From positions 310,001-374,000 of the forward strand of contig NZ_FXYE01000001.1 in NCBI RefSeq assembly GCF_900184935.1: a stretch of 64,000 bases of DNA, read 5' to 3'. The stretch's first letter is position 1; every line of letters starts with the position of its first letter. The position numbers and the translations under genes are program-made. The stretch comes from Actibacterium lipolyticum (GTDB lineage: Bacteria > Pseudomonadota > Alphaproteobacteria > Rhodobacterales > Rhodobacteraceae). The notes under the pieces are model-generated. The model searched no databases and was not told the origin of the DNA. It saw only the letters and a program-made list of their open reading frames with translations. Positions 16,023 to 22,683 of the stretch are shown here, piece after piece.

Positions 16023-16478
16023 TTAGGTGACTGCTTCCAGCCGCTCTTTCGAAAGCTCGCCGGGCACAATTGTCAGTGGAACCGGCAATGTTCCGGCGCT
16101 ACGCGTCAGCTGTGTGATAACCGGGCCGGGGCCCTTTTTACCGCTGCCCGCGCCAAGCACGATAACGCCAATTTCGCTGTCTTCGCGCACCTGATCCAAC
16201 AGTTCGTCGGCGGCTTCGCCTTCGCGCACGACCAGTTCTGGTTCGATTTTGTGCTTATCGCGCATCCATTTTGCGAACACTTCGAAATGCGCTTCGATCC
16301 GTTCGCGGGCTTCTTCGCGCATCAGATCACCAACACCGATCCAGTGGTTGAACTCTTCGGGCGCGATGACCGAAAGGATGATCACCCCGCCGCCGGTATT
16401 TTCGGCGCGCATCGCGGCGAACCGCATCGCGTTCAGGCATTCGCGGCTGTCGTCCAGAAGAACAAGAAACTTTCGCAT
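16023..16478 (-). CDS. Universal stress protein UspA family, 151 aa
   Basis: A single Usp domain. It starts MRKFLVLLDDSRECLNAMRFA and ends with VLGAGSGKKGPGPVITQLTR followed by VPLTIVPGEL. The G-x2-G-x9-G(S/T)-type nucleotide-binding motif is partly recognisable, so ATP binding is plausible but uncertain. The start is the ATG at 16478 with the strong Shine-Dalgarno GGGGAGGGGG upstream; the open frame continues further without family sequence. It is followed by the nfu operon, which has its own regulatory region, and preceded by the aminotransferase gene. Confidence 0.85.
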   Translation of the reverse strand: MRKFLVLLDDSRECLNAMRFAAMRAENTGGGVIILSVIAPEEFNHWIGVGDLMREEARERIEAHFEVFAKWMRDKHKIEPELVVREGEAADELLDQVREDSEIGVIVLGAGSGKKGPGPVITQLTRSAGTLPVPLTIVPGELSKERLEAVT

Positions 16479-16541
16479 ACTTACCCCCTCCCCAGCTTTC
16501 CGGGATGATGAAGTGCCCGTGTCGGCCATGCAAGCGCGCTG

Positions 16542-17405
16542 TTACGTGGTGGAATGTGCCCAGTCCCAATAAAGGTCGCGCACGCGCCGTGTCATAGCAC
16601 CGACCTGATAGTGCGTACCGTCAAATTCAGTGACCGGGGTGACCTTCATCATGTTGCCCGAAAGGAAAACTTCGTCCGCTTGGTGGAAGTCGTCAAAGGT
16701 AAGCACCGTTTCATGCACGCGCAGGCCATCGGCGGCCAGATTGTCGATATGGCGCGCGCGGGTGATGCCGGACAGGAACGTGCCGTTTGGCACCGGGGTA
16801 AACACCTCTCCGTCTTTGACCATGAACACGTTGGCAGTGGCGCTTTCGGCGACATTACCCAGCGCATCGGCGACCAACGCGTTGCCGAACCCTTTTGCGC
16901 GGGCTTCGGCCAGCATGCGGGCGTTGTTTGGGTACAGGCAGCCCGCTTTGGCGTTCACAACTGCGTCTTCCAGCACGGGGCGGCGGAAACGGGTTGTCGT
17001 CAGTGTGGTGGACACACTGGGCGGTGCCATTGCGATTTCTTCCAGACAGATCGCAAAGCCCGTAGAATTGGGTTTAGGTACGATCCCCAGATCACCGCCA
17101 TCAAGTGCCCAGTACATCGGGCGAATGTAAACCGCCGCAGCAGAGGAATATGCCTTCAGCCCGGCCCACACGATGTCGACCATATCTTCGGGCGACACTG
17201 TGGGCGTGATCATCAGCGCTTCGGCCGAGCGGTTGACCCGCGTGCAATGCGCCAGCAGATCGGGCGCGATCCCTTCGAAGTAGCGCGCGCCGTCGAAGAC
17301 AGTTGTGCCAAGCCAACTGCCGTGATCGGCGGCATTCATCACGGGCAGGTCGCCCTTGTGCCATGCGCCGTTGAAATATGTTCGGATATTTGTGCCGGTT
17401 GCCAT
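16542..17405 (-). CDS. Branched-chain amino acid aminotransferase-like (class IV PLP enzyme), 287 aa
   Basis: A fold-type IV PLP aminotransferase. N-terminal YFNGAWHKGDLPVMNAADHG and TTVFDGARYFEG match the small domain; VVNAKAGCLYPNNARMLAEA carries the likely PLP lysine; and GNVAESATANVFMVKDG with GTFLSGITRARHI matches the IlvE block that binds the cofactor phosphate. It probably interconverts branched-chain amino acids and their 2-oxo acids with glutamate in the cytoplasm; a related 2-aminotransferase role is possible. Of two adjacent ATGs the second (17405) has the better spacing from GGAGG. The upstream region is structured and ends in a terminator. Confidence 0.8.
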   Translation of the reverse strand: MATGTNIRTYFNGAWHKGDLPVMNAADHGSWLGTTVFDGARYFEGIAPDLLAHCTRVNRSAEALMITPTVSPEDMVDIVWAGLKAYSSAAAVYIRPMYWALDGGDLGIVPKPNSTGFAICLEEIAMAPPSVSTTLTTTRFRRPVLEDAVVNAKAGCLYPNNARMLAEARAKGFGNALVADALGNVAESATANVFMVKDGEVFTPVPNGTFLSGITRARHIDNLAADGLRVHETVLTFDDFHQADEVFLSGNMMKVTPVTEFDGTHYQVGAMTRRVRDLYWDWAHSTT

Positions 17406-17462
17406 CATTCCCTCCGGATTTGCGCCACGGTAGCTGAGCATTCGGCCATGCGCCAGACCCAG

Positions 17463-17498
17463 AAACAAAGCGCCCCCAGCGTGGAAGGGCTGGGGGCG
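17463..17498 (-). terminator. Strong rho-independent terminator, minus strand
   Basis: A 10-bp GC-rich stem (17471-17480 with 17489-17498, 8-base loop) is followed on the minus strand by TTTGTTTC. It lies about 190 bases downstream of the VOC gene stop and 58 bases upstream of the aminotransferase start. Confidence 0.7.
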
Positions 17499-17687
17499 GG
17501 GCGCCTGGGGTGGGGTAACCTGTTTGGCACCAAATGTCCGGGGAACGGATCGGTAAGAATCCGACGACCCTTGGGGATGACGAGAGGCAGCTTTCCCCGG
17601 GAAAGTCGCGCATCGCGCGACTGGACAAGGCCAGGCTACGAACGGCGAGATTCTCTTTAGTGACGGTTCTGAATCGGTTTCGTGAAT
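17463..17687 (-). ncRNA. Structured intergenic region, candidate small RNA or long 3' UTR
   Basis: Between the VOC gene stop and the terminator, the minus strand holds consecutive stems: AGTCGCGC-GAT-GCGCGACT, CGGAT...ATCCG and TTTGG-TG-CCAAA, then the terminator. It does not match 4.5S RNA, RNase P RNA, tmRNA or a riboswitch I know. No clear promoter was identified, so it could also be a 3' UTR of the VOC gene or an attenuator for the aminotransferase. Confidence 0.3.
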
Positions 17688-18176
17688 CTATTTCTTCCGT
17701 TCGGCCAAAAGCGCGGGCACATCCAGCGGTGTGTTGTTCATCACAAGCTGGCCGGATTCGTCGCGTGGCCATTCGTTTTCGGGACGGTCACGGTAAAGCT
17801 CTACGCCGTTTCCATCGGGGTCGCGCAGATAGACCGCTTCGCTGACGCCATGATCGGCGGCACCGTCCAATGGGATGCCCGCATCCAGCACGCGGGCGAT
17901 GGCATCGGCCAGTTCTGCGCGGTCAGGATAAAGAAACGCGGTGTGATAAAGCCCGGTGTGCCCGGCAGGTGGTTGGGTTCCGCCAAGGCTTTCCCATGTG
18001 TTCAGCCCGATGTGGTGATGGTACCCGCCTGCAGACAGGAACGCTGCCGAGCCGCCATAGTATTGCTGTACCTCAAACCCCAAAACGCCTGCATAAAAGG
18101 CGATGGCGCGATCAAGGTCAGAGACTTTCAAATGGACATGCCCGATACGGGCAGCCGGGTGCACTGGATTGGTCAT
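17688..18176 (-). CDS. VOC family (glyoxalase/extradiol dioxygenase-fold) protein, 162 aa
   Basis: Two beta-alpha-beta-beta-beta modules. The metal-ligand positions are visible: His in RIGHVHLKVSDLDRAIAFY, His in GHTGLYHTAFLYPDR and Glu in DPDGNGVELYRDRP. YHHHIGLNTW is typical of the CatE-like catechol-2,3-dioxygenase or glyoxalase-related subgroup. The exact reaction cannot be assigned; ring cleavage, glutathione-dependent or other metal-dependent chemistry are all possible. It stands alone, 105 bp from a membrane-protein gene upstream. Confidence 0.8.
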   Translation of the reverse strand: MTNPVHPAARIGHVHLKVSDLDRAIAFYAGVLGFEVQQYYGGSAAFLSAGGYHHHIGLNTWESLGGTQPPAGHTGLYHTAFLYPDRAELADAIARVLDAGIPLDGAADHGVSEAVYLRDPDGNGVELYRDRPENEWPRDESGQLVMNNTPLDVPALLAERKK

Positions 18177-18281
18177 TTCGTTTCGTCCTTTTCAGATTTG
18201 CAGCAAAAGTACGAATGTGTGTGGCTTGACAAAAGGCTTCTTGGCGCATGGAGTTCGTTCGTAATCGCACAGAGGCGGCGG

Positions 18282-19346
18282 TCAGATGGCACGCGCGATC
18301 CGTCGTGAGAGCCGCGCCCATATGAATGACCCGAGCAGTGACAATGCCGCCAAGAACAACGCCAACACGCTTGCGGCCAGTACCCATGCTGTGCGCGAAA
18401 AGCGGATGGTTGTGCGCAATAAGCGCGATTTCCCCAGCACCTCCATCCGGCCAACGGTTCTTGCGCCCAGAACCTCGCTTACCTTGGCGATCTGTTTGGC
18501 CTCTGCGGCGTCATCGACATATCGCAGCATGTGCAATGTCGCGGTGCCGCCCAATGCGCCCCGCATCCGCCCGATGTTTTGGGCGGTGTCTGCCAGCGGG
18601 CCAATCACATCGGGCCGCAGGGTGGCGGAAAGGTCATCAATGCTGCGCGCGCTGGGCACGGCCTGCCAGTCAACGCCACGGGTTGCGGCATCATTGATCA
18701 TCCGCCCCAAACGGGGAGAGATGACATTCATCTTCCGCGCTAGTTTCAGACTGCTTGCGCCAATCTTGATGCTGGCGGAGCTTCCGCCGGTTATGACAAC
18801 CAGCCCAACAGCGGCCAAACCGATCAGTGACAGGGTCAGGTTGACCTGATCAACAGGTTCCCCGGCCACGAAATGCGCCCCTTCGGTTGCAACACCAGCG
18901 ATGTCACCAATGGGCGTCAGCGCGACGGGGGCCTGACACAGCAACACTGCGGAAAACTCGCAGTGCGCGGCGTCGATCATGCAGCGCCCGCATTTTTGGG
19001 CTTGGGTGATCAGGCCGGTATCATCGGTGCGGGCTTGATCAAGTTGCGCCACTAACGTGGCAGAGGGGGCAATCCCACGATCCGCCGCGACCTGAGCGAC
19101 GGCATCAATCGCCAGCCAGTTGCGCGGGGTTTCCGACAATAGTGTGAAAAGCCGCTGTTCGATCCGCGCGGGCGTCGCAGCGCGTGCCATAGCTTGGTCC
19201 GAGGCGCGCGCGATTTCGTCCGCCGTTCGGTCAACGAAGATGCGAACGGCCGGGTTGTTGGCCAGTTGAAAGGCGGTCAGCGCGGTGCAAGCCAGCGACA
19301 CGATCATGACCAAAGTCAGAACCGCGCGTGCCGCTGGCCGCAACAT
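18282..19346 (-). CDS. Membrane protein of unknown function, 354 aa
   Basis: No family is recognised. An N-terminal hydrophobic segment (AVLTLVMIVSLACTALTAF) could be a membrane anchor or signal. A central pair of hydrophobic stretches (LTLSLIGLAAVGLVVITGG) and a C-terminal helix (AWVLAASVLALFLAALSLLGSFIW) give about three membrane passes. The first extracytoplasmic segment has a cysteine cluster (QKCGRCMIDAAHCEF, and LLCQA) that could form disulfides or bind a metal. It ends with a basic tail. Its start overlaps the trpS stop by 1 base, so it is probably co-transcribed with trpS. Confidence 0.6.
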   Translation of the reverse strand: MLRPAARAVLTLVMIVSLACTALTAFQLANNPAVRIFVDRTADEIARASDQAMARAATPARIEQRLFTLLSETPRNWLAIDAVAQVAADRGIAPSATLVAQLDQARTDDTGLITQAQKCGRCMIDAAHCEFSAVLLCQAPVALTPIGDIAGVATEGAHFVAGEPVDQVNLTLSLIGLAAVGLVVITGGSSASIKIGASSLKLARKMNVISPRLGRMINDAATRGVDWQAVPSARSIDDLSATLRPDVIGPLADTAQNIGRMRGALGGTATLHMLRYVDDAAEAKQIAKVSEVLGARTVGRMEVLGKSRLLRTTIRFSRTAWVLAASVLALFLAALSLLGSFIWARLSRRIARAI

Positions 19347-20377
19347 TATGCGCCTGTCGAGCGGACCATCCCGACGATGTCATAGGTCCGTTCCAAGATC
19401 GGGTTGGCGATTTCACGCGCCCGATCAGCACCTTTGCCAAGGATCCGGTCGATTTCGGCCGGGTCTTTCATCAGGCGGTCCATCTCTTCGGAAATGGGCG
19501 ACAGCTTGGAAACCGCCAAATCCGCCAGCGCGGGTTTGAACTGTCCCCAACCGGCACCGGCATATTCCGTTACAACCGCTTCGGCAGACGTGTCGGAAAG
19601 CGAGGCGTAGATATCGACAAGGTTCCGCGCCTCGGGCCGTTCCGAAAGCTCTTTATAGGTTTCGGGCAGCGGCGCAGGGTCGGTGCGGGCCTTTTTGAAC
19701 TTCTTGGCGATGGTGGCGGCGTCATCGGTCATGTTGATCCGCTCCATATCGCTTTCGCCGGACTTCGACATCTTCTTGGTCCCGTCGCGCAGGTTCATCA
19801 CGCGAGTGGCCGGGCCTTCGATCACGGGTTCGGGCATCGGGAAGAACCCGTCGGCCTTGTAATCGTGATTGAACTTGGCGGCGATGTCGCGGGTCAGTTC
19901 CACATGCTGTTTCTGATCCTCGCCCACAGGTACGTGGGTCGCGTGATACAGCAAAATGTCGGCGGCCATCAGCGAAGGATAGGCATAAAGGCCCAGCGAC
20001 TGCTTTTCAGCGTTCTTGCCAGCCTTTTCCTTGAACTGGGTCATCCGGTTCATCCAGCCAAGCCGCGCAACGCAGTTAAAAAGCCAGCCCAATTCCGCAT
20101 GGGCCGACACTTGGCTTTGGTTGAACAGGACAGATTGATCCGGGTCGATGCCCGATGCCAAATAACCCGCTGCAACTTCGCGCGTTGCATTGCGCAGATC
20201 AGCAGGGTCTTGCCAGACGGTGATGGCGTGCAGGTCGACCACGCAATAGATGGTGTCCATGCCTTGGCCTTGTGTTTCCACAAAGCGTTTGATGGCGCCA
20301 AGATAGTTGCCAAGGGTCAACCCGCCCGAGGGTTTGATCCCCGAAAAGACGCGCGGTGTGTGTGCCACGTCCGTCAT
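19346..20377 (-). CDS. trpS: Tryptophan--tRNA ligase, 343 aa
   Basis: A class I aminoacyl-tRNA synthetase with the HIGH-equivalent in [17 protein letters not shown] (near the N-terminus) and the KMSKS loop as KKMSKSGES. Length fits bacterial TrpRS (about 330-350). It charges tRNA-Trp in the cytoplasm. The start is the ATG at 20377 (MTDVAH); the longer open frame to 20527 crosses into the divergent rhomboid gene and has no family character. The 76-bp gap to the divergent start at 20454 must hold both promoters. An unknown membrane-protein gene overlaps its end. Confidence 0.95.
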   Translation of the reverse strand: MTDVAHTPRVFSGIKPSGGLTLGNYLGAIKRFVETQGQGMDTIYCVVDLHAITVWQDPADLRNATREVAAGYLASGIDPDQSVLFNQSQVSAHAELGWLFNCVARLGWMNRMTQFKEKAGKNAEKQSLGLYAYPSLMAADILLYHATHVPVGEDQKQHVELTRDIAAKFNHDYKADGFFPMPEPVIEGPATRVMNLRDGTKKMSKSGESDMERINMTDDAATIAKKFKKARTDPAPLPETYKELSERPEARNLVDIYASLSDTSAEAVVTEYAGAGWGQFKPALADLAVSKLSPISEEMDRLMKDPAEIDRILGKGADRAREIANPILERTYDIVGMVRSTGA

Positions 20378-20453
20378 GATGCGTTCTCCGTCTGGAATTT
20401 CATGCTCTGCTCGCTTACCCATGGTCGGCAAGCCCGTCAACCGGAGGCGCCAA

Positions 20454-21140
20454 ATGGCCCAAGACCCAAACGCATCACCCATCAACCCGCTGCCGACCGT
20501 TGTTTGGCTGCTTGTGTTGCCCATCATTGCGCTGGAAATCGTATTCGGTGCCGGTGCGCGCGGACTGGCCGGTGGCCCCGCGGCGATCGGATGGCGGCTG
20601 GATGCGATACAAGACTATGCAGTGTCTGGCGCGGTGGTGAAGTGGATGTTTACAACATGGCAGTTCCCGACCGAACACTTGCTGCGCTTCGTCACTTACC
20701 CGTTCGTGCACTACAGCTTTACCCACGCGCTGTTCGTCGTGGTGTTCATGCTGGCGCTTGGCAAAATGGTGGGCGAGGTGTTCCGCCTGTGGGCGGTGCT
20801 GATCATCTTTTTCGCCTCGGCGATTGGGGGCGCGCTGGCCTATAGCTTGCTGTTGAACGAATCCATCCCATTGGTGGGCGGATACCCGGCGGTCTATGGG
20901 TTGATCGGTGCCTATACGTTCTTGCTGTGGGTCAGCATGTCGGGCCGCGGGTCGGACCAATTCCGGGCGTTTTCGCTTATCGGGTTCTTGCTGGGCATAC
21001 AGTTGCTGTTTGGCATTCTGTTCGGCGGATCGCGCGATTGGGTGGCTGACATTTTCGGCTTTGCCACGGGCTTCGCGCTGTCGTTCGTTGTTGTGCCCGG
21101 CGGCTGGGCGCGGCTACGCGCGCGCCTTCGCCACCGATAG
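20454..21140 (+). CDS. Rhomboid-family membrane protein lacking catalytic residues, 228 aa
   Basis: Six or more membrane helices and the rhomboid landmarks [11 protein letters not shown] (His86, His91), [24 protein letters not shown] and [12 protein letters not shown] are visible. The catalytic Ser of GxSG is Tyr144 (VGGYPAVYG), the oxyanion Asn after the second His of helix 2 is hydrophobic, and the helix-6 His position is Asp199 (VADIFG). All three essential residues are therefore replaced, so this should be an inactive rhomboid (pseudoprotease). The start at 20454 has the good Shine-Dalgarno GGAGG. It is divergent from trpS and convergent with murJ, with 1 base between stops. Confidence 0.8.
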   Translation: MAQDPNASPINPLPTVVWLLVLPIIALEIVFGAGARGLAGGPAAIGWRLDAIQDYAVSGAVVKWMFTTWQFPTEHLLRFVTYPFVHYSFTHALFVVVFMLALGKMVGEVFRLWAVLIIFFASAIGGALAYSLLLNESIPLVGGYPAVYGLIGAYTFLLWVSMSGRGSDQFRAFSLIGFLLGIQLLFGILFGGSRDWVADIFGFATGFALSFVVVPGGWARLRARLRHR

Positions 21141-21141
21141 G

Positions 21142-22683
21142 TTAGCCCCGGCGCATGGCCCGGCGGAATTCTGACAACCGGAATGCGCCAAGTACGTGGC
21201 CAAGGCCAAAATACGCAACGATGCCAATCGCAACCAAAACCGCCAGCGCGGCGTAACGGATGGTGCCCGCCAGCAGCCAAGGTTCAAGCAATTTCGCCGC
21301 GCCGAACAAGATGCCGCCCATCAGAGCAGAGGCAAGGACGATCCGGCCAAGCCGCTGGCGAAAGCGGTCATCCATGACCGAAGCCTCGCCCATGTCGCGT
21401 GACCCGTTCCAAAGCAGAACAACCATTGCCCACCCGGCAAGCGTCGTCCCAAGTGCGGCAGCAAGGTAGCCGATGAACGGAGCAAGCCCGACGGCGACAA
21501 TCACATTCACCAGCAAAGAAACCAGCGCGTAGTAGAAGGGCGCGCGGGTGTTTTCACGCGCGAAGAAAAGCGGTTGCAGCACCTTTTGCATAACAAAGGC
21601 AGGCAGGCCCAAACCGTAAACGGCGACGGCTGCGGCGGTGGCGGCTGTATCGGTCGCATCGAACGCGCCGCGCTGAAACAGAACGCCGATCAGCGGGCCG
21701 GGAATTGCGATCAGGGCAAAAGCGGCAGGGACGGTCAGGGCCAGCGAAAGCTCGCCCGCGCGGTTAAACGCGTCTTGCCCGCCCGCAGTGTCGCCTGCAC
21801 GCAACCGGCGTGACAGGTCGGGCAAAAGGACCACGCCAATGGCGATGCCCACAACGCCCAGCGGCAGTTGATACAGCCGGTCGGCATAGTTCAGCCAAGC
21901 AATCGCACCGTCGAAAAAGCTGGCGACCTGACGGCCAACCAACAGGTTTACTTGCACCACACCACCGGCCAGTGCGGCTGGACCTGCGATGATGGCAAGG
22001 CGTTTCAGTTCTGGCGTCATTCTGGGGCGGCGGGGGATCAGGCGGTACCCGGCACGCGACGCGGCCACCCAGACCAGCGCCATTTGCGCCAAACCCGCAA
22101 CCGGCACGGTCCAGGCAAGGGTGTCTCCGATCGGCCAGCCTGCGAAGCTGGCCACGGCCATCGCACTGATAAACAGGATGTTCAGAAGTACCGGCGCAGC
22201 GGCGGCGGCAACAAAACGGCCCGTCGCGTTCAGCACCCCCGAAAGCAATGCCCCCAGCGAGATGAACAAGATATAGGGAAAGGCGATGCGCCCGAAGTGA
22301 ACCGCAAGGTCAAAGCGGTCATCGGTGGCAAAGCCCGACGCCATCGCGAGAACCAGCCATGGCATGAAAACCTGAGCAATCACCGTGAACACGATCAGAA
22401 TTGTCGCAAGCCCAGTGAATGCATCGCGGGCAAAGGTTTCAGGGTCTTCGCCGCCCTCTAACTTTTTAGAAAACATCGGCACAAAGGCCATGTTGAACGC
22501 GCCTTCGGCAAAGAACCGGCGGAACATGTTGGGCAGAGAAAACGCGATCAGGAACGCCTCGGCCACGGGGCCGGAACCCAGATAGGCGGCAATCAGGATG
22601 TCGCGTACGAACCCCAAGATGCGGCTAAGCAGGGTCCAAACGCCGACCGTCAGAAACCCCGAGACAAGGCGAATAGGTTTCAT
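21142..22683 (-). CDS. murJ: Lipid II flippase MurJ (MviN), 513 aa
   Basis: A polytopic MOP-superfamily protein with about 14 membrane helices. The N-terminus (GFLTVGVWTLLSRILGFVRDILIA) and GPVAEAFLIAFSLPNMFRRFFAEGAFN are diagnostic of MurJ/MviN, including the conserved Arg residues needed for lipid II flipping across the inner membrane in peptidoglycan synthesis. It starts at the glnD stop with a 1-base overlap, so the order LppC-like lipoprotein, glnD, murJ is a compact unit, a common arrangement in alphaproteobacteria. Confidence 0.95.
   Translation of the reverse strand: MKPIRLVSGFLTVGVWTLLSRILGFVRDILIAAYLGSGPVAEAFLIAFSLPNMFRRFFAEGAFNMAFVPMFSKKLEGGEDPETFARDAFTGLATILIVFTVIAQVFMPWLVLAMASGFATDDRFDLAVHFGRIAFPYILFISLGALLSGVLNATGRFVAAAAAPVLLNILFISAMAVASFAGWPIGDTLAWTVPVAGLAQMALVWVAASRAGYRLIPRRPRMTPELKRLAIIAGPAALAGGVVQVNLLVGRQVASFFDGAIAWLNYADRLYQLPLGVVGIAIGVVLLPDLSRRLRAGDTAGGQDAFNRAGELSLALTVPAAFALIAIPGPLIGVLFQRGAFDATDTAATAAAVAVYGLGLPAFVMQKVLQPLFFARENTRAPFYYALVSLLVNVIVAVGLAPFIGYLAAALGTTLAGWAMVVLLWNGSRDMGEASVMDDRFRQRLGRIVLASALMGGILFGAAKLLEPWLLAGTIRYAALAVLVAIGIVAYFGLGHVLGAFRLSEFRRAMRRG

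Noticed and set aside
17101-17772. Open frame crossing the VOC-aminotransferase gap on the minus strand
   Set aside because: It would place Pro-rich non-conserved residues across a terminator hairpin and continue in the wrong frame of the aminotransferase.
19328-20845. 505-aa open frame opposite trpS
   Set aside because: Antisense shadow of trpS running into the rhomboid gene in another frame.
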